DNA of 64,000 nucleotides. It comes from Cyclobacteriaceae bacterium (lineage in GTDB: Bacteria > Bacteroidota > Bacteroidia > Cytophagales > Cyclobacteriaceae). Below are positions 35,931-45,057 of the stretch, one piece after another (within the stretch, counting starts at the first letter, position 1; the number at the start of each line of letters is the position of its first letter). The position numbers and the translations under genes are program-made. The notes under the pieces are model-generated. The model saw only the letters and a list, made by a program, of their open reading frames with translations, was not told where the DNA came from and ran no database searches. Where the stretch lies: NCBI GenBank assembly GCA_016787725.1, contig JAEUTZ010000003.1, positions 1 to 64,000 on the forward strand, read 5' to 3'.

Positions 35931-36848
35931 TTAGAAATTGGATAGAGAACGGTCGTGGAAGTTGAAGGTCGGGATTTCCAGCCCCAGGAATACCTCATGC
36001 GAGGTAAATGAGATACCTACCGAGTTGTTGGTTGGAACTTCAAAGATGTACCCGAATTTTAATTTGTCACCCAGTCGGGCTTGTACCTGCAATCCGTAGG
36101 TGTTGAAGTTGCGCGTAAAAATACCGGCAGCATATTTTTCATTCAAGCTCACATTGAAATTCAAATCCACCGATGCGGGAGAACCACTAACCCCACGCAA
36201 CAGGGCGGAAGGCTTAAACCGGATATGTTCGTTGAGATAGAATACATAAGCACCGAATAGATAGAAGTGCCGGTCATATAACTGGAATTCCTGCCCGCCC
36301 TGATCAAGAACCGTGTTGAGTAAGCGAGGAATGGACAATCCGACCAGATATTTTTCGTTTTTAAGAATAGCACCAGCACCTACATTTGGTCTGGTTACAT
36401 TTGTATTTTGCAAAAATAAATCATCGGTTTTATCAAATGGATTAACATCACCAACATTGTCTTGAAAATTAATGATGCCAGTTTGCATTCCAAAACTTAC
36501 AGTGTTGTTGTCATCCAGCTTTAGTTTATAAGCGAAGGTGGCCTGAACTTCAGTATTCTGCGTATTGCCAATCTTATCCTGAAGAATCAATAATCCAGTC
36601 CCAATCTTATTGTCAAGTAATGAAATGTGACTATTGAAATTGAAGGTGGTAGGGTTCCCGTCAAATCCTCCCCATTGATTTCGGTAGGTGATGGATGCAT
36701 TGAATTTATTGTTTAACCCCGTAAAAGCCGGATTGATGGTCATCGGATTATTGATGTATTGGGCATAGATCGGATCTTGCTGAGCCTGACTCAGATGGAT
36801 ACTGAGGCTAAAGATCAAAGTGAGGAGTAATAATTTTCTCATGCTCAT
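35931..36848 (-). CDS. PorP/SprF-family type IX secretion outer-membrane protein
   Basis: The 305-residue protein has a signal peptide (hydrophobic run ending in QA-Q) followed by the family start QDPIYAQYINNPMTINPAFTG, which defines the PorP/SprF group. The rest is a beta-barrel with alternating strands, ending in GLEIPTF-like segments. In Flavobacterium, SprF is required to deliver SprB, a giant adhesin with a gliding-type C-terminal domain, to the surface. Its ATG overlaps the stop of the upstream giant gene by ATGA, so the pair is translated together and is most likely a matched secretion partner pair. Confidence 0.85.
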   Translation of the reverse strand: MSMRKLLLLTLIFSLSIHLSQAQQDPIYAQYINNPMTINPAFTGLNNKFNASITYRNQWGGFDGNPTTFNFNSHISLLDNKIGTGLLILQDKIGNTQNTEVQATFAYKLKLDDNNTVSFGMQTGIINFQDNVGDVNPFDKTDDLFLQNTNVTRPNVGAGAILKNEKYLVGLSIPRLLNTVLDQGGQEFQLYDRHFYLFGAYVFYLNEHIRFKPSALLRGVSGSPASVDLNFNVSLNEKYAAGIFTRNFNTYGLQVQARLGDKLKFGYIFEVPTNNSVGISFTSHEVFLGLEIPTFNFHDRSLSNF

Positions 36849-39800
36849 CTTTTTAATGTTACGTAACCGGATAAGCCAGGGGCTCCACTGGGAAACTCAA
36901 TTTTGTAAAAATAAACTCCTGAAGGCAGGGGATTTCCGTTTTGATTATTTCCTTCAAACCTCCGGGTATTGTTGTCATAATTATCAGTTTCAAACACCAG
37001 GCTGCCCCACCGGTTGTAAATGCTCACTTTGTTAACGGGCTGTAATACCTGAATATTGGCAATTCTAAAGTACGCATTTTTTAAATCTCCGTTTGGAGAA
37101 AAACCATTATAAACGATGATTTCGCCTTCCACGGTAACGGTAATGAGCCCAAGCGTACAAGCTCCAGAAAGGTCGCATACCTCAATGGTCAGCTGATCCG
37201 TGCCGGCAAAATCTGTGTTGCTGTAATCAATTTGTAAATCGGTACCGGAAATCGAGGCAGGAGCTCCGCTGGTGGGTTGTGCAACAATCTGAAGGGAAGT
37301 AAAATCAAGATCGTTATCCGGATCCGACAAAAATGAGCTTAGGTTAACGGTAACGATACTCCCAATCTGGGTACTTTGGGTGATGGTCGCAATTTGTGGT
37401 GGATTATTGGGGATTACCACCAGCACGGTGGCGTTGAGGGTATTGCTGGAATCAGTACCATCCGTAACCAAAAAAGAAACGACCCGGTTCTGCGAGTTGG
37501 GTGTTGTCGATGTATTAGTATACCGAATGCTCCGGATAGCGGTTTGATAATTGGCGACAGAAGATGCACCGGTTAAGGTAAGCACTCCGGTTGTGGAGGA
37601 ATAAGCCCCTGAAATTCCGTTTTGGTTGGTAAATAAAAGTTGATCTTCGGCCGCCACCAATCCTGTGGAAATTGTTACAGTCGCCCCGGTAAGGTCGGTA
37701 TCATCACTATCACTTACAGTAATCGCTGAGGCGACAATGACCGAAGATGTTGAGAATGTTACATCCGGCAGGGTGCCAGCCAAAACAGGTGCAACATTGG
37801 GTGCTACCGTTACGGCAACATCAACACTTACAAGGTTGCTCAAATCTTCTCCATCCGTAACCATAAAAGATATGGTACGCGATTGTGAATTGGGAGTAGC
37901 CGAGGTGTTATTGTATTGTACCGATTGAATGGCGGTTTGATAATTAGCCAAGGATGAAACTCCGGTTAGCGTTAACACACCCGTGGTGGGATTGTAATTT
38001 CCTGTTATGCCGTTCTGATTCGTAAACAGCAGCTGATCTTCGGTATTAATCAAACCGGCAGTTATTGATATGGTGGCTCCTTCCAAATCGGCATCATCTC
38101 CATCGGACAGGGTAAGAGCCGAACCGACCACAATCGGTGTATTGATATATGTAACAGCCGCTGTTGAACCGGCTATAGCCGGATCCACATTGGGAAATGT
38201 AACGGCTACATCTACCTGGGTAGGCAGGGGAGTGGTTCTGTCCAGATCTCGTACGAGGAATGAAATTGTACGAGTAAGGTTTACTGTTTTTGCTCCAGGG
38301 TTTTTTCTTCCGCCACTGGCCGGTTTTGAGCCCGTGTATTGATAGGCTATTGATTTGATGGCGGAGGTATAAATGGCAATGGTATTTTTACCGCGCAGGG
38401 TAAGTACTCCGGTGGCAGGGTTAAATGTTCCCGTAATTCCGTTTTGGTTGGTGAACAGCAATATCTCTTTGCCGGGCTCATAGTTAATGATGGAAACATT
38501 CACCTCCGAGATCAGATCGTTATCCGGATCATTGATGGCAACTGCCGGATCAAGCAGCACGGCATTGTTTTCAGTAGTTGTAAGGGAGGCTGCAATAACC
38601 GCAACGGGCGGAGGGTTTGTGTTCTCAAAATAATTAAACTGACCCAGCCCATCGCCCGAAAGCAAGTCCAGATCACCATCACCATCCAGATCAATAAATT
38701 CAGGAGCCGGTCTGTTGAAGATGATGTCCTTGAACGGATTATCAAGGCTTCCCCCATTTTTCTCCACAAAAACCGGATTAGCGGTGTTGCCTGTATTTTC
38801 GTAATACCAGACTTCGTTGTATTTTCCTACAATCACATCAAGGTCACCGTCATTGTCTATATCTAAGAATTTCGGACTGGCATTGAAATTCATGCTTGCT
38901 AGGAATCCGGTTTCCCAATCGGTTCTGCGTGTATAGATGGGCTCGGCACTGGTGCCTGTGTTTTTATATAACCTTAGTGGCTGCCCGGTTCTTCCCATCA
39001 CAAAATCTTTAAGGCCATCACCATCCAGGTCGCCAAAGTCAAGACTCACTGCTCCCGCTTCGCTTATGAAATCTAAAGGGTTATTGGTGCCGGTTTGATT
39101 GATCAAAGTCCCGGCTACATTTTTAAAGTAACTCACCTTAAAGGTTGGATCATCGTAGTATGGCGCAATAAGATCAACCAATCCATCCTCGTTTAGATCT
39201 ACCAATTTTGCTTTTGCTTCAGGCGGCAGGTTGACGGTGGTAAAAATGTCTATAGGTTCTCCGGTTATATCCAATAACACCCCGTCCTCAAATTCATATA
39301 AGCTGCTGAATTCTTGGTAAACGTTGTAACAACCATCCGGGCAGAAAGTGTAGGCGATATTTCCGGATGTAAAAACATCCAAGTCCTGATCGCCATCGAT
39401 ATCAATAAAGGAGGCATTAGATGAATTGCCCAAATCAATTCCGTCCACCGGGCTGTTTAGGCCATCGCGCAATGCAAACACCGCATTACCATTGTTTCGG
39501 AAAAACTTAAAGCTGCGCTCGGAATCGTCATAGGCGTAACTATAATAATATGAAAAGCCTGCCACTACGTCTAGGTCCGCATCGTTGTCCAGATCCACCA
39601 ACGAAATAAACACATTGTTTACTACGCCAGGAATCTCAGTATTGACCGCATGAAAAGGATTGCCCAGTTTTGTTACCGGATCCCATGGCCCTTGTTGGTC
39701 CAATCGATCTGCTTCGCTGGCAAAAACACCATTGTCGTTGCGCAGGTAAATTACCTGACTGTAAACGCTTAAGACAACATCTAAATCCCCGTCATTATCC

Positions 39801-40735
39801 AGGTCAATTGTTTGGGCGCTGCACTGATAGCTTGAGTATTGGTTATTGACAGCTGCAAGTAGTGAGTGAGTTGAATTTTTCGTGTAGATTGGGTTACTCT
39901 TTGAGCCCGTGTTCTCGTAATATTGAAGTATATACCCGGCAGTTGAATAACTGTAATAACCACCCAAAAGCAAATCGTAGTCGCCATCTAAATCCAGATC
40001 GGTGAGGGTTGGATGTGCGAATTTTAGGGTTTCGAGAGGATCACCGTTACTATCCCGAAATGGTGTTAAGGCTGCGCTTTGGAGTTCAAAATCAGGAGTT
40101 AAGGCAGAGCCAATATTTTTATAGTAATAAGTTTCTCCCTGGCCATATCCATATTTATAAAAGTCTGCGCCAATAAGTAAGTCCAGATCCCCATCATCAT
40201 CAATATCGGCCAGGGTTGGTGCATAAGACCTTCTGTTACCTGGTATAGAACCGCCTACAATGCCCTCAAATGGAAATCCAGTATCTCCGCTATTAACCTT
40301 AAAGTAAGTAGGCTTTGATGTGGTACCAATATTCTTGAAATACTCGAGGCCATATTGATGGCCTACAATCAGATCATCGTCTCCATCGGCATCCAGATCT
40401 GCATACACAGGAACCGGCCGAGTAAGTTGCGGTAGTGGAGGGGGCAGCGGATTGTCTAAATAATTCCGTACAAAGGGACCGAGGGTAGTTTGGGCTTGTG
40501 CCGGTGTGGCGTTTAAGACTAGACCAAAAACTGCCGAGGCTGCCGCGAGTTTCAATTGGGTATGCAATTGTAAAACCCGGTTCTGCAAACGCTTTACGCG
40601 GGCATAGAGTTGCCGTTGCTTCCTGCGGCTGAACCGGTAAAACTTACCTGAAGCGATGCTACGATCTAACCGAAACTTAAATTTTCGATATTTGGTGGTA
40701 GCTGCCGAGTATATCTGAGCTAACAGCGGATTCAA
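36845..40735 (-). CDS. Giant FG-GAP/cadherin-like surface protein with a gliding-motility C-terminal domain
   Basis: The 1296-residue product has an extended basic N-terminus (residues 1-60, rich in Arg and Lys) before a hydrophobic signal and cleavage site near A81-Q82. Then follow about ten FG-GAP/VCBS-type calcium-binding repeats (pattern DLDxDGDxDLxxG) to about residue 630, three Calx/cadherin-like repeats of about 105 residues, each with LLFTNQNG, and a C-terminal CHU_C gliding-motility domain. The last part includes VYNGFSPNGDLKNAYFRI and SIYNRWGSLVFETDNYDN, typical for proteins exported by type IX secretion. It overlaps the PorP/SprF gene. It is likely a surface adhesin for gliding or attachment. 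Confidence 0.85.
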   Translation of the reverse strand: MNPLLAQIYSAATTKYRKFKFRLDRSIASGKFYRFSRRKQRQLYARVKRLQNRVLQLHTQLKLAAASAVFGLVLNATPAQAQTTLGPFVRNYLDNPLPPPLPQLTRPVPVYADLDADGDDDLIVGHQYGLEYFKNIGTTSKPTYFKVNSGDTGFPFEGIVGGSIPGNRRSYAPTLADIDDDGDLDLLIGADFYKYGYGQGETYYYKNIGSALTPDFELQSAALTPFRDSNGDPLETLKFAHPTLTDLDLDGDYDLLLGGYYSYSTAGYILQYYENTGSKSNPIYTKNSTHSLLAAVNNQYSSYQCSAQTIDLDNDGDLDVVLSVYSQVIYLRNDNGVFASEADRLDQQGPWDPVTKLGNPFHAVNTEIPGVVNNVFISLVDLDNDADLDVVAGFSYYYSYAYDDSERSFKFFRNNGNAVFALRDGLNSPVDGIDLGNSSNASFIDIDGDQDLDVFTSGNIAYTFCPDGCYNVYQEFSSLYEFEDGVLLDITGEPIDIFTTVNLPPEAKAKLVDLNEDGLVDLIAPYYDDPTFKVSYFKNVAGTLINQTGTNNPLDFISEAGAVSLDFGDLDGDGLKDFVMGRTGQPLRLYKNTGTSAEPIYTRRTDWETGFLASMNFNASPKFLDIDNDGDLDVIVGKYNEVWYYENTGNTANPVFVEKNGGSLDNPFKDIIFNRPAPEFIDLDGDGDLDLLSGDGLGQFNYFENTNPPPVAVIAASLTTTENNAVLLDPAVAINDPDNDLISEVNVSIINYEPGKEILLFTNQNGITGTFNPATGVLTLRGKNTIAIYTSAIKSIAYQYTGSKPASGGRKNPGAKTVNLTRTISFLVRDLDRTTPLPTQVDVAVTFPNVDPAIAGSTAAVTYINTPIVVGSALTLSDGDDADLEGATISITAGLINTEDQLLFTNQNGITGNYNPTTGVLTLTGVSSLANYQTAIQSVQYNNTSATPNSQSRTISFMVTDGEDLSNLVSVDVAVTVAPNVAPVLAGTLPDVTFSTSSVIVASAITVSDSDDTDLTGATVTISTGLVAAEDQLLFTNQNGISGAYSSTTGVLTLTGASSVANYQTAIRSIRYTNTSTTPNSQNRVVSFLVTDGTDSSNTLNATVLVVIPNNPPQIATITQSTQIGSIVTVNLSSFLSDPDNDLDFTSLQIVAQPTSGAPASISGTDLQIDYSNTDFAGTDQLTIEVCDLSGACTLGLITVTVEGEIIVYNGFSPNGDLKNAYFRIANIQVLQPVNKVSIYNRWGSLVFETDNYDNNTRRFEGNNQNGNPLPSGVYFYKIEFPSGAPGLSGYVTLKR
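37440..38530 (-). repeat. Three tandem cadherin-like coding repeats
   Basis: Within the giant surface gene the DNA repeats about every 320-360 bases. Each unit encodes DGDD/DNDL-type acidic start, LLFTNQNG, a TTGVLTL segment, NYQTAIxSxxY and SFLVTDG. The last two units are more alike than the first, suggesting recent duplication. Confidence 0.7.
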
Positions 40736-40832
40736 GGGTGTTGAAGCGGGTTAAAACTTATGCATCCTAAAGATAAATACTTTATTGGTAACCACGGTAA
40801 ATACGATCTTTAAATTATCTTACCTGTTAATA

Positions 40833-41327
40833 ATGAAATCAGTAGCTGATTTTTCATTTGATTGGGTGCCTGATAATCCGCTTTCTGCCGAAGATAATCA
40901 GCAAATTATGCACTTATGGACTGAACGGGCGGGGCTTAAAGTAACAGAAGCAAACCGCAGACAGCAGGAATTGGTATTGATCACCCGGGAGCGCTCGGGA
41001 AAAATTGTCGGACTGGCAACTGTGTATAAAGCCCGGCTGGAGCAAATTCATAACTGGGTGTATTTTTATCGGTGTTTTATTGATCCGGATTTTCGCGCCC
41101 CGGCTTTGGATACGCAAATGTTATATAAAACAAAGATGAAACTGGAGGCAAAAAGTCAAGCGGATACCGAATCAAAATGTGTTGGCGTGGCCATCATTAT
41201 TCAAAACGAGATGATAAAGCACCTTTGGAATCAGGCGGTTTGGCCAGGGACCGAGATGATTTTCATTGGCTGCACCGCAGAGGGTAACCACATTCGCATC
41301 GGGTACTTTAAGAATGCGGTGATCTAA
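40833..41327 (+). CDS. GNAT-like protein, stand-alone paralogue of the GHKL protein's C-terminal domain
   Basis: The 164-residue protein (ATG at 40833; the longer frame opens at TTG) looks like an N-acetyltransferase fold: VLITRERSGKIVGLATV as strands with KIVGL, YFYRCFIDPDFRAPALDTQML as the P-loop-like region, and CVGVAIIIQNEMIKHLWNQAVWPG. It aligns clearly with the C-terminal half of the GHKL protein encoded at 41605-42768, sharing KIVGL, FY-YR-I-P--R-P, and the end pattern HIR-YYFK. The classical acetyl-CoA motif QxxGxG/A is not obvious. It may be an acyltransferase that uses the adjacent carrier protein. Its stop overlaps the carrier gene's stop. Confidence 0.6.
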   Translation: MKSVADFSFDWVPDNPLSAEDNQQIMHLWTERAGLKVTEANRRQQELVLITRERSGKIVGLATVYKARLEQIHNWVYFYRCFIDPDFRAPALDTQMLYKTKMKLEAKSQADTESKCVGVAIIIQNEMIKHLWNQAVWPGTEMIFIGCTAEGNHIRIGYFKNAVI

Positions 41328-41575
41328 GGTTTAAGTTGCTGAGTCAGGTGGGCGGCCATCGATTGAATGGTGGGATAATCCCAAAATAGTAAGGGATTTA
41401 GCTCTTCGCCCACAAAGTGTTCCAGGTGTTGCAAAATGAAAATCGCTTTTACTGAATCGAGCCCGAAGTTTATGAATTCCACCGCAGGATCGATTTCATC
41501 CACACCAATTCCCAACTCTTCCGAAATTTTGAGCTTAAAAAAATTAACCAGTTCGGTTTCAGTAAAATGATTCAT
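41324..41575 (-). CDS. Free-standing acyl/peptidyl carrier protein
   Basis: The 83-residue protein is a carrier-protein domain. The phosphopantetheine attachment site is GLDSVKAIFILQHLE, with the modified serine at S41. The start FTETELVNFFKLKISEELGI and the end WDYPTIQSMAAHL are typical. Carrier proteins hold acyl or aminoacyl groups as thioesters. This one is separate from the fatty-acid synthesis operon and sits among GNAT-like, GHKL and P450 genes, so it probably serves a special pathway. I start at the ATG at 41575; the longer frame reaches 41620 and would overlap the divergent GHKL gene. Convergent with the upstream GNAT-like gene (CTAA shared). Confidence 0.8.
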   Translation of the reverse strand: MNHFTETELVNFFKLKISEELGIGVDEIDPAVEFINFGLDSVKAIFILQHLEHFVGEELNPLLFWDYPTIQSMAAHLTQQLKP

Positions 41576-41604
41576 GAAAATAAATTTGGTGATAACTTTA
41601 ATCC

Positions 41605-42768
41605 ATGCCTGAGGAGTCATTGCAATTTACGGTGAGCGCTTCGCTCTTCAAACAATTGGGTGAACAAATTGCACCAACGCCCTCCCTGGCTCTGCTTGAA
41701 TTAGTCAAGAATGCCTTCGATGCCGATGCCACGAAGATTGAGATCATGATTCAAACCAACAGACTGCCCTTGCGAGCAGACTTACTATTTAAACCGACCG
41801 AAGGCGGGCATATGGTAATAACGGATAATGGGCGAGGAATGAGCAGCCAAGAACTGAATGAGTGGGTTCGGTTCGCACCCTCTGAAAAAAAATCGGGTAG
41901 GAAGCAGCAACCTACCAAGCTTAATCGTAGTGCGGTGGGTGGAAAAGGGCTGGGCAAATTGGCAACTACCCGGTTAGGTCGATGGATTGAGCTAACTAGC
42001 TCCGATGGTAGCACCACAACACAAATAGGTTTTGATTGGCAGGATTTTGATGGTCGTTCTCTTACTGAAGTTCCTATAAAACGCGAACGGAAAGCCGTTG
42101 CGGAAGCACGAGGCACATCCATTATTATCCACCCGATCTATGCGTATGATTGGGACAATCTAACCTTTAAGCAGGATTTCAGGGAGCGCCTTCAACCCTT
42201 TATTAATTCGTCATTTCAGGTAACGCTTTCTGTAAATGGAAGGCAGATTCCATTAAAGCTTACTGCCCCGGTTAAAAGTCGGCCGGTTACGCTTGAACAA
42301 GTATGGCAAAAAATGACGCTTCCCTTGATGGATGAGGTTATCGCCTTTTGGGAAAGCAATCAGATGTTACGGTCCGACTCATCGCTGCAGGAACGTGCAC
42401 GACAAGTGGTTTTTCTGATTCGCGATGGGGTTACGCAAAAAATAGTTGGATTATCTACCGCTGGCCTTGTAAACTTTAAACAGCTTAATAACAATACGTT
42501 TTATCTCTATCGTTCTATCATCCTTCCTGAGTATCGTCATCCTGGCCTGGCCGATAAATTGACTATTGAGACCCGTAATTGCCTCGAGAACTTTAACCGA
42601 ACAGTGGGTGAAAATAAAGCGATCGGTATTCTGGTGTTTGTGGAAAATCTGAAACTCCAGCAATTTAGACGCGAAGCAATTTGGCGCTCTTCGCGCATGG
42701 CCTACATTGGCATGGATAAATCTGGGCGCCACATACGGGTGTATTATTTTAAGGGGGCGCGCATTTAG
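41605..42768 (+). CDS. GHKL-type ATPase fused to a GNAT-like domain
   Basis: The 387-residue protein has an N-terminal Bergerat-fold ATPase (HSP90/MutL/histidine-kinase type). The N-box is LELVKNAFDADA (E32, N36, D39), the G1 box is ITDNGRGMS (D74-G78), and the G2 box is VGGKGLGKLAT (G112-G117). These are complete, so ATP binding and turnover are likely. From about residue 230 the sequence matches the stand-alone GNAT-like protein encoded at 40833-41327. No histidine kinase phosphoacceptor or response regulator is seen. It is 29 bases from the divergent carrier protein start, and its stop overlaps the P450 stop. This fusion is unusual, and I cannot name a known family for the whole protein. 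Confidence 0.7.
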   Translation: MPEESLQFTVSASLFKQLGEQIAPTPSLALLELVKNAFDADATKIEIMIQTNRLPLRADLLFKPTEGGHMVITDNGRGMSSQELNEWVRFAPSEKKSGRKQQPTKLNRSAVGGKGLGKLATTRLGRWIELTSSDGSTTTQIGFDWQDFDGRSLTEVPIKRERKAVAEARGTSIIIHPIYAYDWDNLTFKQDFRERLQPFINSSFQVTLSVNGRQIPLKLTAPVKSRPVTLEQVWQKMTLPLMDEVIAFWESNQMLRSDSSLQERARQVVFLIRDGVTQKIVGLSTAGLVNFKQLNNNTFYLYRSIILPEYRHPGLADKLTIETRNCLENFNRTVGENKAIGILVFVENLKLQQFRREAIWRSSRMAYIGMDKSGRHIRVYYFKGARI

Positions 42769-43940
42769 TCTGCCCGAACAGGAAAGGTGCTCAAACTTCG
42801 GATAGATAAATGCCGGGTCCATTTCACTTGACCATTGGGCTTCAGGTTAGGGTAGGTGTTAAGCAGTTCTTCCAACGCTATTTTTCCCTGCAACCGGGCC
42901 AACCAATCGCCCATACAAAAATGGATACCCGATCCAAAAGCCATATGGCGGTTATGATTGCGTAACAAGTTGAGTTGATTGGGGCTTTCAAAAATTTCCG
43001 GATCACGATTAGCTGCCCCCAGGCATAAGGTGACGGTACTGTTTTTGGAAATGAGTTGACCCCCCACTTCAACATCTTCCTGCGCGATACGCCCCAGCAA
43101 TTGCACGGGCGATTCGTACCGAAGCAACTCATCAATGGCAGCATCCCAGTTGGTGATCGGGCTGTTGCCTGCATGGTGAAGCAAATTGCGTGTACCCGTT
43201 CCGATTAAACTACTGGTTGTTTCTTCACCTGCCGTAAATAAAAAGATACAAAGCGAGATCAATTCATTTTCAGACAACAGGTCAGGCGTATTTTCACTGG
43301 ACTGAATAATCTTTTTTAGCAATCCTGACTCGGCCATGTTATTTTCTCGAATAATTGTCCGGAAGTATTCGATAAACTTAACCGAAGCTGAGTGAATGGT
43401 AACCAAATCTTTGATCGTAATATACAGATCTAATCCCTTTATCAGTTGTAAGGCAAGATTTTTCAAGTAGTGGTAATCATTGGGACTGATTCCCAAAATC
43501 CTTGACATGGTTAGCGCGGGCAACACCTGTGCAATATCTTTCACTACATCAAATTGTTTAGGGAGCCGGCTCAGGATTTCCCGGGCATTCATCCGAATTT
43601 GCGGCTCAATCTCCCGTTCAGTCCAAACTGCATGCATGAATTTACGGATGCGTGTATGTTGAGGTGGATTGAGGAAAAGCATGAATCCGCACATCGCTTG
43701 TGCAATAGCGTGAAAGTCGAGTTCGTGGTTGTGAAGGTGCGCAATGCCTCGTTTGATCCACTCCAGTCGGTTGCCTGTAATAAAGCGGTTGTCTTTTAAG
43801 ACATCACGTACATGTTCATATCGGGTAATTATCCACTCACCGGTTTGAGATCGATGCACCGGATCTTCCGTACGCAGCCGGGCATACATCTCATACGGAT
43901 CATTAAAGTGAGCGGCATCCCAAGGACTCCACAATTTCAT
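42765..43940 (-). CDS. Cytochrome P450
   Basis: The 391-residue protein is a bacterial class I P450. The haem ligand motif AFGSGIHFCMG places the cysteine at C352, the oxygen-activating I-helix has AGEETTSS (about residues 237-244), and the ExxR motif is ELLR (271-274). It needs a separate ferredoxin, which is not in the window. Bacterial P450s next to carrier proteins often hydroxylate a carrier-bound substrate, as in some antibiotic pathways. The start at 43940 makes an exact ATGA overlap with the stop of the upstream TIGR03032 gene, so both are one transcript; a longer frame reaches 43967. Its stop is shared with the GHKL gene. Confidence 0.9.
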   Translation of the reverse strand: MKLWSPWDAAHFNDPYEMYARLRTEDPVHRSQTGEWIITRYEHVRDVLKDNRFITGNRLEWIKRGIAHLHNHELDFHAIAQAMCGFMLFLNPPQHTRIRKFMHAVWTEREIEPQIRMNAREILSRLPKQFDVVKDIAQVLPALTMSRILGISPNDYHYLKNLALQLIKGLDLYITIKDLVTIHSASVKFIEYFRTIIRENNMAESGLLKKIIQSSENTPDLLSENELISLCIFLFTAGEETTSSLIGTGTRNLLHHAGNSPITNWDAAIDELLRYESPVQLLGRIAQEDVEVGGQLISKNSTVTLCLGAANRDPEIFESPNQLNLLRNHNRHMAFGSGIHFCMGDWLARLQGKIALEELLNTYPNLKPNGQVKWTRHLSIRSLSTFPVRAD

Positions 43941-45013
43941 TTCGCTTCGGGTTGTGGCTGAGCCCAATAACTACCGCTTGGCGTGGTAATCGCAGTTTGA
44001 TGATCTTCGCCATAATGATTGAGTATCCCCGGCCTGCGGGTTCCGGCAATTGCACGGACATCGTAAATTTCTTCCACGCTGTTTTCATATTGGATGTGGC
44101 CAACTAACCGGCCGGTGGAAAGTTGGACCACGGCAATTCCGCAAAACACAGATTCTTTGGCAATGGGCAGATCACCAAACGCTTTACTGGTGGTACGCAG
44201 TTTTGATAATCCGATAAAGAGGAAGTCGCCAAGTTTATCCAAGCCTCGCACAAAGCCATTTAGTCGCTGCACCACGTCATAGGTTTGGGTGGCCAGGTTT
44301 ACTTTAATCAATTCCCCGGTTCCAGATAGCAGCACGAATAACTGACCCTCATAGATCCGGGGTGAATGGGGCATCGGCAATTTTTTCAATATAAATTCCT
44401 GCGAATGCACATCCAGTAATACTCCGCCCGCGGCCTTGTTTTCGCGCCAGCCTCCGGGCTCATTGCTTGTGCCTAATGCGGTAACATATTTTAATTCATG
44501 TTGATCAAGCGCCATTCCATTCAAATGGCATTGGTCGCGCGGGTCAAGCTCGGTAATGAACTTGGGTTTCCAGATGGGAGTGAAACTGAAATTGGAGTCA
44601 ATTTTTGAAATGCATGAGAATCGTGTGGTTACGGCAATAAGCCCCTTTGGGGTAAACGCCAGATCGTGAATATCCAACTCACCCGTAAAGTATACTGACC
44701 TTGGCAGAAAGAGTGCATCGTAGGTATTGGGTTGCTTTGCTAAGGTGGGGGCAAGGGCGGTATTATTGGCTAGCACAACCACTTCATGTCGGGTGGCAAT
44801 CGCCATTCGCTCACCCTCGATGGCAATGCCCATGGCCTTCTTAAATGTTCGCGGCAATTGAATTAATCCATTTCGATCTTTAGCGCTGATAAAGATTACC
44901 TTGCCAGCCTGGTACGTGCTGATTACCAGCGTGCATCGAAGTGAGAAAAGTAAGTCAGGAATTCCTTCAGTAAAACGGCAGGCAAAGGGTGCCCGCTCTT
45001 CCTTTATATCCAT
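43937..45013 (-). CDS. TIGR03032-type protein of unknown function
   Basis: The protein is about 358 residues, without a signal peptide. It carries the family hallmarks that I associate with TIGR03032/DUF4915: LVISTYQAGKVIFISA near the start, a central HDLAFTPKGLIAVTTRFSC and DPRDQCHLNGMALDQ, and the YVTALG...GGWRENKAAGG segment. The repeat-like strand pattern suggests a beta-propeller. The function is unknown; relatives occur in varied bacteria, often beside biosynthetic or modification genes. The ATG at 45013 is preferred over 45040. It is the first gene of a two-gene operon with P450, and starts 44 bases from the divergent cysC. Confidence 0.7.
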   Translation of the reverse strand: MDIKEERAPFACRFTEGIPDLLFSLRCTLVISTYQAGKVIFISAKDRNGLIQLPRTFKKAMGIAIEGERMAIATRHEVVVLANNTALAPTLAKQPNTYDALFLPRSVYFTGELDIHDLAFTPKGLIAVTTRFSCISKIDSNFSFTPIWKPKFITELDPRDQCHLNGMALDQHELKYVTALGTSNEPGGWRENKAAGGVLLDVHSQEFILKKLPMPHSPRIYEGQLFVLLSGTGELIKVNLATQTYDVVQRLNGFVRGLDKLGDFLFIGLSKLRTTSKAFGDLPIAKESVFCGIAVVQLSTGRLVGHIQYENSVEEIYDVRAIAGTRRPGILNHYGEDHQTAITTPSGSYWAQPQPEAK

Positions 45014-45057
45014 GATTAAACTTATGATTTTTTTTCTCATTTTAAAGGTTTGTATTT

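Noticed and set aside
37440-38530. Tandem DNA repeats as a CRISPR array
   Set aside because: The unit is over 300 bases, has no short identical repeats with unique spacers, and lies inside a coding frame as protein-domain repeats.
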